Shown here: piece by piece, positions 34,290 through 45,534 of the stretch
How the letters are laid out: every line of letters starts with the position of its first letter
How positions within the stretch are numbered: position 1 is the stretch's first letter
DNA from: Timema cristinae
Lineage: Eukaryota > Arthropoda > Insecta > Phasmatodea > Timematidae
NCBI GenBank assembly: GCA_039000515.1
Contig: JBCFYV010001001.1
Location: 6,749,033-6,813,032, forward strand
DNA: 64,000 nucleotides
Reading direction: 5' to 3'
Translations under genes and position numbers: made by a program
The notes under the pieces: generated by a model
What the model saw: the letters and a program-made list of their open reading frames with translations, nothing else
Databases searched by the model: none
Told to the model about the DNA's origin: nothing

Positions 34290-37260
34290 AACATACATAC
34301 CTATTCACGCTGTTCCCTTACGAGGTAGTCAAGGTACTGTGCATATAGCTCAAAAAACAACAACTCCGTACTTGATCCATCCTTTCTAGCTTTACCACCC
34401 TTCCATATTCTTGCATAGTCCCTTCATTTCAACACAACACCATCCATACACCAAACCATACATGCTCTTTTATTCTTAAAAATTTTAATGTTTCTCGTCT
34501 TCACACATTCGTCTACAACATTTAGACACGTCTTAACATACTTTTTATCTACACAATCCAACTTCTTATATTTTATTTGTCACTCAATCCCCACTTATTC
34601 TCTCAACCTGCTCAAACCAACATAAAAAGTCTTTTCAGAGATACCTATTGGATTAACTTTTAAACCGCACTTCCTCAGTATCCATTCCTATCTGACTTCC
34701 CATACGAGTTTTCCCTATGTATTTCTTAAATATCTAATCCCGAACGCATTCACCTTGCTCTTGAGTTTCTCCTGACTAACCCACGCTTAAAATCCATAAA
34801 CCAATGTTGGCGTAAACACAATTTTATATATTGAAATTTTTGACTCCTTCTATACACATTCTTTGCAATAGTCCACATACATCCAACTAATCCCCAGATG
34901 CATTCACCTATTTGACGATACCACCGTCTATCCTTCCATTTTTATAGAACGCTATGCTCGGATAAACAAAATAATTCAATTGTTCTAACAGTTTTCCATT
35001 AATACTAAGTTGACCACCATTTCCTGATCCATCCTTATCAAAAACTATAACCTTAGTTTTTGAGATATTTATACGAAGATCCATTTTTCCTCTCACTACA
35101 TTCAAACGATTTAATGCATTATACAAGTCACTTTAATTCTCAACCATTAATCCGGCATCATCTAAATATAACATCACTCTCACATTCATATTGTCCATTT
35201 ATACACCGACCACGTTCTCACAAGCATCCCTCATACATTTATCTATGACTACATTAAATAACCATGGAGACATAGCACAACCTTGTCTAACACCCTGATC
35301 AATGTCAAACCATTCGCTTAAAAATCCGTTTACTCTAACGCACGATTTATTTCCATCATACACCGTCATAATTGCATTTAATAACCATGCATCTAGACTA
35401 TACTCACTCAGAAAATTCCATATCTCCTATTCACCCGATCCTACGCTTTTTCCAAATCAAAGAATCCACGACAAACTTTCATCTTACTGCCATACATTTC
35501 TCAATCACTTGTTGCATGCAAATATCTGGTCCATGCAACCTCTACCTGGCAAGAAACAATATTGTACATCTCAAATATTGTCAGCAGTATTTTCACGCAC
35601 CCTCAATTAAAACTCTCCCAAAAACTTTGACTGGAATAATAAAACAAACTAATTAGCTCTCACTCTCTTTGCCTTTGTGCAAAGGAACAATTACAGCATT
35701 CTTTCATTCATTAGGAACATTCAAAATCTCAGCTCATATTTTGAACATCTCACCCAATCTGGAAAATAGTACCATATCCTCACATTTTGGAGTTTCACTT
35801 GTGATCCCATTTACGTCCGCAACTTTGTCATTCTTTAACACTTTCATAACTCTTAGCACATCAGTTTCGTTAATTATTTGACTCATAATAACATTTTTAC
35901 TATTTGATGATACTTTCTATACGTTATCATTATAAAATTGCTCAAAATACTTCCTTAATCATTATTTTATGTTTTTATCCCATATCATTTTATCACGCTT
36001 ATTTTGAATGCCATAGCTATTTCCTTGCATTCCTTTTATCGTTCACTTTACCCATATCCAGAACAGATTCTTATTTCCTTAAAAATAGTTAAAAAGTATT
36101 TTTCCTTCTTTTAATTTCATTTGCTAATTTCTTTGAGTTCATATTTTTCTATTTGTATATATTCCACAGCCCCTTACGATCTGTTTCACTCTTCACAACA
36201 ATCATTCGTTTGTATGCTTCTTTCATTTCTCTCCCAGTTTCTTTCACCTTTTAAGCTCACTATGCATGTCTTTTTAAGTTTACCCACACATCTTTCTCGC
36301 ACTCAACTACAGCTTCTTTTATTCTGTTCCAAGTACTTTCTATATAATTTGCACTTATTTTGACATTCCATTCATGCTCTTGTACAGTTATTTTTACCCA
36401 ACAATCTTTTATATTGTGCTCTCATACTTTTATCTTGCAACTTTTATACTTACTTTTACTCGCTTAATACCCTTGCACTGCTTTCTCACAAAATTCATAC
36501 CTAATTAAACTACTGATATCACTAGGAAATGATTCGTTCCACATTCAACTCAAATTAGATATCAAGCGTTCATTACAAAATTTCTAAGTCTATCAACATA
36601 AACCACAAACTCACTCATCGTTCTAGAATAACCCCTTTGCCACATATACAATTTAATACCTTTGTGCTTAAACCATGTGTTCAACACAAATAAGTCTTTT
36701 TCTAAAAAACACCCTAACTTACTCGTTATAGTTCTTGTTTTATTCTGTCATCACCATACTTTGCTAACACTATCTGAATTATCTCTATGTAATCCCACCC
36801 ACCCATCCATTCATATCTCTAAACATGATAATTATTTCACCCGGTTCCCATGCATTCAAGACTTAATTGGACTCATTTCAAAACTCCACATTCACATTAT
36901 CTTCTCCCCCCTCCACTGATGCATAACCAGCAACCAAAATAATTCTACGAATACCTATTTTCATACGTACCCATAGAAGTCTAGATTACACCAACTCATA
37001 CCTTCTCACAAAGATCTTAGATGTTGGGCTTAGGATTGAACCCACTCCATGACTTCCCTTGCCCATTCATTCACACGTGAACACAGTTCCGGGATACCAT
37101 CACTCGTCATAAAAACATCGTTTACTTTTAGCTTGTTTTCACATACACGCAGAGTATTAGTTTTTCTTACAATCATTTCCTCTAACAGTTCATTCTCTTT
37201 ACCACAAATTCCACTTTCCATTAGTTCATATTCTCGCGAAATTGTCAATCGATGGGCCCC
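34290..37260 (-). mobile_element. Decayed non-LTR retrotransposon (LINE), EN plus RT
   Basis: Minus-strand coding remains in the order expected of an APE-type LINE. Endonuclease: GKENELLEEMIVRKTNTLRV then CENKL at about 37210-37110, a DMNGWVG block near 36810, and ECGTNHFLV (the usual SDH site altered) near 36540. Reverse transcriptase: VPNEWKNAVIVPLHKG near 35690, FFDLEKA near 35450, QGVRQGCAMSPWLFN near 35270, LYLDDAGLMVEN near 35160 (the two catalytic Asp kept), and the thumb NISKTKVIVFDKDGSGN with LEQLNYFVYPS at about 35060-34960. The C-terminus ends near 34290. Many stops and frameshifts, e.g. a stop right after the DD box and one in the EN domain, mean it is dead. Plus-strand open frames here are shadows. 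Confidence 0.88.
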
Positions 37261-37610
37261 TCAGATTTAACTTCGGCTGCCTATCGTATGTTTGGTCTTC
37301 CGAGGCTAATATTGTACCGTTTCTATTAGTAATTAGTTTAGAGTATGCCATGTTACTAGTCTTGAACGTACCCACAACCGTGGGAGTATTCACTTATTAC
37401 GGTAGAGATGTTGTACCTACCAGTGTTGGCACATTTCAGCCATTGTACCACAAGTATCCCTGTTGCTATCTTAGCCTGAGCACTGTTTCTACAAACCATT
37501 ATCCCTATTTTATAGACTTCCTTGCCGGCCAGTACACCGTAAGCCGTGTCACTATAACTATGAGGTAAGGCGGTGCACAGACACACTAGGACACCATACA
37601 ATTCTAGAAT
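37261..37610. other. Less biased stretch next to the LINE 5' end
   Basis: Open frames on both strands (about 80-108 codons) but no family recognised. Could be the LINE 5' region, since the minus frame runs toward the endonuclease, or an unrelated TE fragment. Confidence 0.35.
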
Positions 37611-37945
37611 TTCTATAAATTTCCATAAAATTGTATATTATTTCATTTATAACTTTTGTGGAATGTTTCTACTACACTTTCTACTATTACGTTTCACATA
37701 ATTTCTGAATTTTAGGTAAACATATAGATTTTTAAACAAAGAATCGAGAAATTCTGTTTGGTGTACCGTACTATTTAATAATTTATGGCTAGGTTTTCTT
37801 GTGCTATCCCCAAACACATTCTGTTAAATTATTTTAAGTTCAAAATGTTTCGAGCTATTTAAAAAGCATTTGGTTGTTTCAAAATATGACTTATAGCTAG
37901 TGTCAACTCATCAAAATGCTACTGAAAGCACACAGTGGCTTAGTG

Positions 37946-38389
37946 CAGTGGTATTCAACCTGAGATGCGCGTACCCCTTGGGCTATGCGAAGAAACCTTA
38001 GAAGGTATGTATAATTTAAAATATTTGTTTTATTCCACGATAAACAGAGGGTATTTAGGACTAAATTCAGTGTTGACTACAAGATATCGGACGTAAAGAC
38101 ACGCGATCTCAAAAAGTCATTTTATTTCTCGTCCTTTATCTCCTCTATATATCCAGTTATCATCCGAGCAGCTAGCTTGATGTATGAAAGGTAATTAGAT
38201 ATTTGTTATTAAATATCTTGATTCTCATTTCAAACCTATAATTTGATACAATATTTTGGATGAAATTTAATTTATTAATTTTAGATATAAATGACAGAGT
38301 ATGTAAAACTTTCACTATACATCAACAAGTTGAAAGTTGAACGATAATATATTTGGAGGTATATAGATCAAAAGGTTGAATACCACCTG
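37946..38389. mobile_element. hAT-like MITE
   Basis: Terminal inverted repeats CAGTGGTATTCAACC and, inverted, CAGGTGGTATTCAACC. The left end continues 'GATGCGCGTACCCCTTGGG', a wording common in hAT termini. No ORF. The 8-bp flanks do not match clearly. Confidence 0.7.
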
Positions 38390-39060
38390 TGTCTTTTAAT
38401 TGTAATTTATGTAGTTTCCCTTTCTATTTAGAGGTGTTAGCTGATCATTCTAGAAGTAAAAATCAGAAACTATTGAAGAATATATTGAAACGAACCTTAG
38501 AGGGAAGGGAAAGGTGAATAATTGGTTGAGTAGGGCGTTCATTAGAAGGACCTTACAAAAACTTGATATAATAGAATAAGTTCCTAAATATGGAGAAGCT
38601 GATAGCAATTTTATACAGATCCAGGAGCATACAGAAATAGATCTATCCTCCAAGAAGAATTGTACCCTTTTTGATATTTTATATGGATGGAAATAACAGT
38701 GTCGTGGAATATTTCCAGATTAAGCAAATCTTGTTAAAACTGTGCCTTTGATGTATTTTCCTCACTTAGTTGTTCCCATTTGACAAATGATTGAACTAAG
38801 ACTCATTGTACAGTACGTGCACAAGTTATTCAGTTTTTGGTTCATGTTGTGATTTAACATGCTTTATTGAAAGCAGTTTTATATTTTTGTTTTATCTTGA
38901 ATATCTATCGAAAAATATGCTTAAAATGATTTTAGCTATCTTGTGTTGTCAGTAATTCAATTGAAGGCGTTTATCTTGTGTTGCAGTAGGTTAATTAGAT
39001 GCGGTTTCTCAGATACACTATGTTGTAAGGTACTCGAAAGTTCACTAACTCAATTAAAAG
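38390..39060. other. A+T-rich intergenic DNA, no gene seen
   Basis: Nothing recognised. Confidence 0.5.
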
Positions 39061-39061
39061 A

Positions 39062-39212
39062 ATGTGCCATATCTCCTCATCTTGAGCTAGTTCTATCCAG
39101 TCCACCTTATTACAACCTATCTCTATCTTGAGATAGTTCTATTCAGTCCACCTCATTACACCCTATCCCTATTTTGAGATAGTTCTATCCAGTCCACTTC
39201 AGTACACCCTAT
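39062..39212 (-). repeat. Minisatellite, 46-bp unit, three copies (LINE-derived)
   Basis: Minus-strand unit contains GACTGGATAGAACTATCTCA and AGATAGGGATAGGGTGTAAT. The first copy is in frame with the LINE fragment next to it and encodes its last codons (VDWIELSQNRDRV, stop). The same unit, in 11 copies on the other strand, forms the array at 48340-48850. Confidence 0.85.
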
Positions 39213-39490
39213 CTTTTTCAAGTCCATTCTTATTGTATCCTCTCCTCTGCGTCTAGGTCTTCCCAATGATCTATTTCTATTATGTTTACAAGTCAATACC
39301 TCGAACGCGGTTCTAGTTTCTTCAAATTGCGTCGCATAGGATGCCGCCCACCGTAATTTGCGAGACTTGATCCCGCTGGCAATGTCTGGTTATGGGTACA
39401 GTTTATGTAATTCATCATTATGTAACCTCATCCACACTAAATTACCGTCAAACTATCTTACATTAAATATTCTCCTGAATAACTTTCTGT
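39175..39490 (-). pseudogene. LINE C-terminal fragment
   Basis: Minus strand encodes, with few breaks, LVWMRLHNDELHKLYP, then IKSRKLRWAAS, then GRPRRRGEDTIRMDLKKIG and DWIELSQNRDRV before the stop. This is the conserved C-terminal region of non-LTR retrotransposons (RLRWAGH, GRPR.RW.D, W..LA.DR). No palm domain is present, so it is a truncated or decayed copy. It runs straight into the minisatellite downstream. Confidence 0.85.
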
Positions 39491-39689
39491 CAAACAGGTG
39501 GTTACACGGTTTATTGTCAATCTTTTGTGGCAAGATATATTTAATTGAAGTATTAGTAAGTTTAGTTAATTTATCATAAAAAATCAATTTTTATTTGGTT
39601 TATTAAAGTTTGAAGCATTATTTAATTTATTTGTAGCTTATTAGATTGCAAAAGGATAAATAATTAATTAGTTTGGTAATTTATCCAAC

Positions 39690-39935
39690 CCATTTTGGTA
39701 GCCGCATGGTCTAAGGCACTACTTTCGCAGTAGAATAGACAGTCAATGATGGAGAGTGAAGTTAAAAACCTCGGTCGAGTATACTGAGGGAGTGTTTACC
39801 AAAATAGTTTTCCACTCTCCCTAAACGCAAATGCGGTACATTTCCTATAAATATAACCGTTACCATCCCTAAAACCATTAGAGTAATTAGTACATAAGCG
39901 TATGAACCGAACGGGTAAGACGCGGTTCAAAAAAA
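39690..39935 (+). mobile_element. tRNA-derived SINE, class II tRNA-like head
   Basis: Head 'TTTTGGTAGCCGCATGGTCT' and AAGGC look like a Leu/Ser tRNA start; body 'CCACTCTCCCTAAACGCAAA'; tail 'GAACCGAACGGGTAAGACGC'. Confidence 0.85.
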
Positions 39936-40059
39936 TTTATTTAAGCTAATAATAAATATAATTATTTATCTGTACCTTTTGAATGAGGAAATATGAATAT
40001 AATAACAGATAATTTTACTTATTCCGATTTAAAATAGTTATTTTTAAATGGTAGTTAAT

Positions 40060-40541
40060 CTATACTTATAAAATAACATGTCCTGACTGACTGACTGACT
40101 GACTGACTGACTGATTCATCATCGCCGAGCGCAAACTATCAAGGCTACAAGCATGAAATTCTGACTGTATATTCATTTTGTTATGTAGGCACCCACTAAG
40201 AAAGGATTTTAGAAAATTCCACCCCAAAGGGGTCAAAATAGGGCATGATAATATGTATGAAAGTCCGTCATTTTGAAAGTTACATAAACAAAATTTTGTA
40301 TTTCGGTTATTGACGTAAAACAAATAAATATGTGTTTCAGGAATTTTGGAAATTTTATTTAATAAGGGATGAAAAAGGGGGTGAAGGTTTGTATCGGACT
40401 TGCATTATTTTTGATCTGAGGTCAAGTTATGGTCATCAACGTAACGTAATATTTTAAATTAATCCGTAAATACATATGTATATTTTCGTATTTGTATATA
40501 ATCAACTTCCACGCGAGCAAAGCCGCGGGCAACAGCTATCT
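40060..40541 (-). mobile_element. Non-autonomous element, left inverted copy
   Basis: 482-bp unit whose one end is CTATACTTATAAAATAACAT plus (CTGA)n at 40082-40111, and whose other end is GCAAAGCCGCGGGCAACAGC. The complement of 47646-48121 matches nearly base for base. Short frames ending in SVSQSVSQS come from the (CAGT)n run and are not genes. Class uncertain; the ends resemble widespread insect non-autonomous elements. Confidence 0.85.
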
Positions 40542-40639
40542 ATTGTAAAATATTTAATGATATTACATGTTTTAGTTGAAAATTATTTATTATTTAGGGT
40601 ATCTGGTTTTTAAGAATTTAATTTAGTAGACTAATCGGT

Positions 40640-41040
40640 AAAGGTGTGTGAAGCTTTGAAAATCTAAGTCAAGGGTGGAATCTATTTTACATCTACTTCA
40701 ACATTTTCGAAACATTTCAAAGAGAGAAGAAAACTTTGATGAACTGATTTGAAATATCTAATTAATTATTATGTTTAAAAATGAGGTGGCCCAATGGCTA
40801 AATAATTTTATGATATAGGAAATAGATAAAATTAAATAAAACGGACAAATATATTAGTAAGAGTAAATTTGATGAAATATATAATTAAATATATATTTCA
40901 ATTTATAATCATTTTTATAACAAATACCAAACCGTTTTTTAACACAAACTTCTGATTAAATGACATCAATAAATTAAGCAAAGATAACTAGAAATTTGTC
41001 AGCATATTATATTATAGCCTCTTATGCTTTTCTCTTTACC
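40640..41040. other. A+T-rich DNA, possible hAT-like end
   Basis: 'AAAGGTGTGTGAAGCTTTGA' at about 40638 resembles the 14190 and 59633 element ends, but no partner end was found. Confidence 0.3.
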
Positions 41041-41044
41041 TAGA

Positions 41045-41090
41045 GTGCGTATACCCAACGGGTGTAGACGCCGTGCTAATAATAATAATC
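41045..41090 (+). mobile_element. SINE 3' tail fragment
   Basis: 'GCGTATACCCAACGGGTGTA', 'GACGCCGTGCTAATAATAAT': only the common tail is present. Confidence 0.7.
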
Positions 41091-41494
41091 TTTACCTAGA
41101 TGCACTCAATGGCAATTAGTTTATGCTATGACGTCGTGACAGCCACCAAAACCTTAGTCCAACCCTTTGGATGATTAAGTAACTTGTCTGCCTGGTAGGG
41201 TAAAGGGGGCGGATCTTGTGCTTGTTCTAAATTAAAGCTTAATTTAATAAATATCAACACATAGACTGCTAGTCCTTGTGATTATGGGAATTCTTATAAA
41301 GAACTTTCCCGTAATTACAATGTTTACAAACTGTGTGTTGATATTAATGGAAATTAGCTTAATTACAATTTTTTAATTTTTTATTTCATACTCTGCAACA
41401 TAACAGCTTTTCCAAATCTCAGCTTTCTATGGTATCTGATAGTTCGCGATAATAATTGATAGCTCAGATGTAGTTAAACTAACTGTAAAGAATG

Positions 41495-41575
41495 ACTTGG
41501 AGTATGGGATGAATGGTAGAGCACCAACGTGCTAAGCCAAAAGCCCCGGATTCGATTCCCTTTTCCATGTGTCGT
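41495..41575 (+). mobile_element. tRNA-like SINE head
   Basis: Box-A-like ATGAATGGTAGAGCACC and box B GGATTCGATTCCC, spaced as in a tRNA; acceptor arms do not pair, so a SINE relic rather than a tRNA gene. Confidence 0.5.
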
Positions 41576-41744
41576 TTTATTACAAATTAAGTTAATAAAG
41601 TTAATCTATAAACCATGTGTTGATATCAAAATATTTTAAACTTCCACTTTGACTTTGTTTTGCACTTAAAAAGTGTGATCGTCATACAGCCTTACTAATT
41701 GATAAATATTTAATTAGTGTGTTGTTACTGGTTGTATCAAAGCC

Positions 41745-42000
41745 TGGCAGTTGTGCAGTTATTGCAGGGGACAGTGACTGTTTGAGGCAGTGGTGTGGAG
41801 TGTTGAACTAAGACTACCTTGTCGTACGATGCTCCGTGCGCATTGCAGGGAGTTCTCGTCAGATTCTTTAACCCCGCCCCCCCCCCCCTCCCACTAACCC
41901 CATCTGCCCTACCCAATATTGTTCAACTCTACAGTATCCACTTTCACTACAATGTCGCCAACCACCTCTGCTCACCATTACAACCAATACCGGTTTCACT
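41745..42000 (+). promoter_or_regulatory. GC-rich patch upstream of tipE
   Basis: Higher GC than flanks, with a poly-C run at about 41877-41890. It lies about 0.8 kb before the tipE exon acceptor and could be an alternative leader exon or promoter. No TATA box seen. Low certainty. Confidence 0.25.
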
Positions 42001-42220
42001 CAAAAATCAGGAACTTCTTTTCGACTGATAGACAAAAGTTACTAAAACAATGTTAACACATTCATACGTCAACTCACGTGAACTGCAACTGTCACTTTTG
42101 ATTGATAGTTATAATACTTATAAAATAACACCAATGGTATCGAAAAATAATATTACTTTTAGCCACGAAGCAATAAGTGTGTATTTTCTAATCGTTACTT
42201 CCTACCAGAATCCTAAAATA

Positions 42221-42222
<2 letters not shown>

Positions 42223-42255
<33 letters not shown>

Positions 42256-42473
42256 GCGCCGCGTCTTACTACCCGTTCGGGTTATACGCACTTACGCAAA
42301 TGTGTAATGGTAGGGTGATTGTGAGATGAAGTGAGGCCTACAGTTTAACGTGGGATCCGAACCACGGTGGAGGCCTGGCATTCCTCACATTCACAAGTTG
42401 TAATTAATACACGTCCTGTCAGATGTGAAGGAAGGGCTTGGTAATCAGATAAATCTGTGCTGGGACCGAGAAT
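42223..42473 (-). mobile_element. SINE-B, 5'-truncated, minus strand
   Basis: Starts with (TTA)n at 42223-42255, then the reversed common tail and body, and stops inside the region after box B. Target duplication cctaaaataca at 42212-42222 and tctaaaataca at 42474-42484 shows that truncation occurred on insertion. Contains an extra 'TTGTAATTAATACACG' segment shared with the 53949 copy. Confidence 0.88.
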
Positions 42474-42631
42474 TCTAAAATACACTAAACAGTTTTGATT
42501 TTTTTAAACTAATAGTATTACTCATCTATTGTGTGACTTATGAAATAGATTCAAAATGTAATAAGTCAAGGTAAGACCACTATTCTTTAGGATAAACTGA
42601 TTGTACCCTTTGTCTACTCTAAGTTATTAAG

Positions 42632-42700
42632 CTTACCTTTACTGATTACACTATGATACAGCTAATAAGATGGGATCATAGTGTAGTCAGTCAAGGTAAG
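42632..42700. mobile_element. Short palindromic element
   Basis: Near-perfect hairpin: CTTACCTTTACTGATTACAC on the left and its complement ending GTCAAGGTAAG on the right. A sibling is at 57286-57354. Its right end creates a strong splice-donor-like AAG|GTAAG at 42696, only 58 nt before the tipE acceptor. Confidence 0.75.
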
Positions 42701-42753
42701 ACTGTTAGCGTGGTATAGTGTTGTATTTAAATGTTTTTTGTAAATTATTTCAG

Positions 42754-42907
42754 GGATATGGCGTGACCACCTGACCGGGGATGGAAGAGCGCTGACCAGA
42801 GTAGAACTGCCTGCCACGACAGAGCAGTAGAGCGAGTGAAAAAGTCCCACAGAGTAGCATATCATGGATAACGGTGAACCCAAAGTGTGACCAAATTGTC
42901 CGAAAAG
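42754..42907 (+). promoter_or_regulatory. tipE: tipE 5' leader with three short upstream ORFs
   Basis: A good acceptor, TAAATTATTTCAG, ends at 42753, so an exon likely starts at 42754. Before the tipE ATG (42908) lie three closed upstream ORFs: 42758-42766 (Met-Ala), 42781-42795 (MEER) and 42864-42890 (MDNGEPKV). The last stops 17 nt before the main ATG. They could reduce or condition tipE translation. Confidence 0.6.
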
Positions 42908-44022
42908 ATGACGCCGGAAGAACCGGTGATAATACCAGAGACATTCCTGCAGAAACTCCTCTTCTACACCACGGCCTTTTTCATCCTCCTCGGTATCTTC
43001 AGCCTCTTCGCCTTCCTCTTCCTGGTGCCTTTCGTCATCGAACCGGCATTCACGACCATCTTCATGGAGTTTGACCCAGTCGCGGCCTTCTGCCAGACGG
43101 TGGATGCCGAGACCCGGCAGGGGGTCTCCAACTGTTCTTGGAGCTCCTGCCGGGAAGGGTGCACCCGGGAGGTATACGAGTGCACCCAGATCCGGGTCAA
43201 TTACAAAATATTGCCAGTAGTTGAAGAGGAGGTTGGCGAAGAAGTGGAAGTCGCAGGGGACGAGAAGGTCGAGGATGTTAAACTAGAAAAAGAGTTACAC
43301 CTTTACCTGAGAGAGAAACGGTCCCTCGAAAATTACGAGTTCCTTCTCAGGAACTTGAAACACTTGAGGAACTTGTTCGTGGGACCTCCTTCGTCATCGT
43401 CGTCACCCGTCAGATTGAAGCGCGCGCTTCAGGACTATCCGTCTGAGTTGTTCGAGGAGGAGGAAGATTGGATGGAGGACATGATCACCGAACCGGAACG
43501 CACAGGGCTGATGGGGAATGATTCTGAGTGGTACTTCACTGGGGCCAAGCTGTTCCCCAATGTGAAAGGTTGCGGATATCCGCCCATGCTTAACTGCAGC
43601 ATCTTCTTGAAGAAATACAAAGAGCCTGGGACGAACTTTTCGTGTTTTTACAGTCAGGTGGATCCCGGACTGGTCATTAACGACTTCGACATCTTTCAGG
43701 TGTACATGAACCTCGTGTACGCCATGGCCATACCTATACCCTCCTTCATCCTCTCGGTAATATACCTAACCTTCGCTTATTTCAAGATTTATAATGAGGA
43801 TGAGGACGAGGCTCTGGTGAAGGAGGATGGAGATGAGGAAGAAGAAGACGGGGAGAAGACCCCTGTGCCTCCCCTCACGAGTGGGGCCATCACCCCGGGG
43901 AGCGAGATATTCAGAGAGGACCTCGTCAGCTTCGGGCATCAGCTAAAGGTGGCCATGGCGGACGAGATGAGCAGAGAAAGTGTCGCAGATGCCGTCCCTG
44001 TCAACTCAAACTCCATAACTGG
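42908..44022 (+). CDS. tipE: TipE sodium channel auxiliary subunit, exon with residues 1-371
   Basis: Main coding exon of TipE, the founding auxiliary subunit of the insect Para sodium channel, named after the temperature-induced paralysis of Drosophila mutants. Helix 1 is at about 18-44 (LLFYTTAFFILLGIFSLFAF start), followed by NCSWSSCREGCT (75-86) and CTQIRVNY, hallmarks of the family. The loop holds GCGYPPMLNC (221-230), FSCFYSQVDPGLV (245-257) and sequons at N75, N204, N229 and N243. Helix 2 is at about 268-292, then KIYNEDED, an acidic tail and SFGHQLKVAMADEMSRES (341-358), strongly conserved in flies. A variable, acidic part (101-200) includes RLKR (169-172), a possible furin site. The ATG at 42908 is chosen because the frame upstream has no other ATG before a stop; a GTG at 42887 is in frame but not a likely start. 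The exon ends GG|GTGAGT in phase 2 and continues at 54604. Confidence 0.97.
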
Positions 44023-44079
44023 GTGAGTCTCTCTGAATGCGTTTATCATTTTTTGGGGAGAAAACATAGCTATATCCCA

Positions 44080-44325
44080 CTTTGGTGGCCGCATGTTCTA
44101 AGGTGTTACTTTAGCAATAGACTAGACTTCCAATGACCGGGAGATCGTTGTTCGATCCCAATCGGGTGTACTGTGGGTGTTTAGATAAAAATGTTTCCCA
44201 CCATCTTTCTCCACGAAAATGCGGGTACCCATTAAATTAAACCTTACTCATCCATGACCCATTAAAAGTAATTAGTACGCAAGCGTACAGCCCAAACGGG
44301 TGGTATATGATGTGGTGCTTAAAAA
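44080..44325 (+). mobile_element. tRNA-derived SINE, class II tRNA-like head
   Basis: 'CACTTTGGTGGCCGCATGTT' and CTAAGG head, box B GTTCGATCCCAATC, body 'TTTCTCCACGAAAATGCGGG', tail 'GCCCAAACGGGTGGTATATG'. One of the best preserved copies of this head type. Confidence 0.85.
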
Positions 44326-44379
44326 CCCATAGTCATAGCCCTATTTTTATAGGTAATTAAATATATTTTTACTTTTGCA

Positions 44380-44900
44380 CGACCCTTCTGAGAGATAAAG
44401 TATTGTGATCGTAAAATATTCCAGATGTTGATGGATTTCAACGTTTCCCTACCCCCTGAACACGAAAAAAGATGTTTTTTGCGATTACATTTGTTTGTAC
44501 CTCGGCCTAGAACTAAAACCGTTTTACTGATAAGGCTAAAACTTTATTCAAAGTTTTTTTTACTAAGATTCGTCAGAGGGATTCTTTGGAACTATCCACC
44601 AAACCTAAAATTAAGGGTAGTTTACTAAAGGGCAAAAATATAAATAATCTATTTTCTCAAAATAGGCTTTAACGATTTTTTTTAGAATTCATATTTGTGC
44701 ACATTTTAATATTACAAACAAAAAAGTCCATATCATTTTATTATGAAAATGATATTGAGAGAACGTTACATATATGTACTTTTAAAATTTTGACAATATT
44801 TCCATGACTCCTTGATGTACTATCTATCTTTGCAAAGTTGAAAGACTTTTATTTAAAATAATGTATTATAAAATCAATATTTCTGAGCTAAAGGCAAATA
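44380..44900 (+). repeat. Repeat family D copy
   Basis: Landmarks 'GTATTGTGATCGTAAAATAT', 'CTACCCCCTGAACACGAAAA', 'GGCCTAGAACTAAAACCGTT' and 'AATTAAGGGTAGTTTACTAA'. No tRNA-like head is preserved. Confidence 0.75.
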
Positions 44901-44989
44901 TTTGTGTATATTATTAAATATAACTTTGTGAATTGGGAAGTTGAAAATGCACAGAACATATGTTATGTTTCTATAACACTGTCTATTAC

Positions 44990-45240
44990 CCACTTATATG
45001 GCTGAATGGTCTAAGGCACTACTCTTGCAATAGACTAAGACTTCTGAAATTTGGGAGATCAGGGTTTGATCCCAGCTTGGTGTACTGAAGGTGGTTTTCC
45101 TGAAATGGTTTTACACCGCTCCCTCCACGTAAATGTGGGTACGCTTCCTCGAAATTAAACCTTTAATATTCCTATCACATTAGTGAAATTAGTTTATAGG
45201 CGTATAACAAGAATGGGTAGTAAGACAAGGCGCTATAATA
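44990..45240 (+). mobile_element. tRNA-derived SINE
   Basis: Head 'TATATGGCTGAATGGTCTAA', box B GGTTTGATCCCAGC, body 'CTCCCTCCACGTAAATGTGG', tail 'GAATGGGTAGTAAGACAAGG'. Confidence 0.85.
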
Positions 45241-45534
45241 AACACTATTATTTCGTTTCACATATCTTAAGAGCTATAAGTATGATTTAGACGGAGCGAG
45301 AGAATGTGTGGTAGACCGTACTTTTATTTTATACAAGAACAAAACAATATTTTAGAATTATGGTAATAAAAACGTCCTTCTTTATGGTTATTTGTAAAAA
45401 AAACTGGGCTATATCACACAGAAATGATAAGTACCCATATTCAGTAAGGCTCACCCAACAAATATCATATCGTGGAGTCTTTCTGGTGTTAGCAGAGATT
45501 CTTAAAATGGTTAAACCCGCTTAGGGTGTCAAAT

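Noticed and set aside
34908..37270. Many plus-strand open frames of 60-108 codons between 35 and 37.6 kb
   Set aside because: They are antisense shadows of the decayed minus-strand LINE, kept open by A+T and C bias.
42887..42907. In-frame GTG as a start for TipE seven codons upstream
   Set aside because: Eukaryotic initiation at GTG is unlikely; the ATG at 42908 yields an N-terminus of the usual length.
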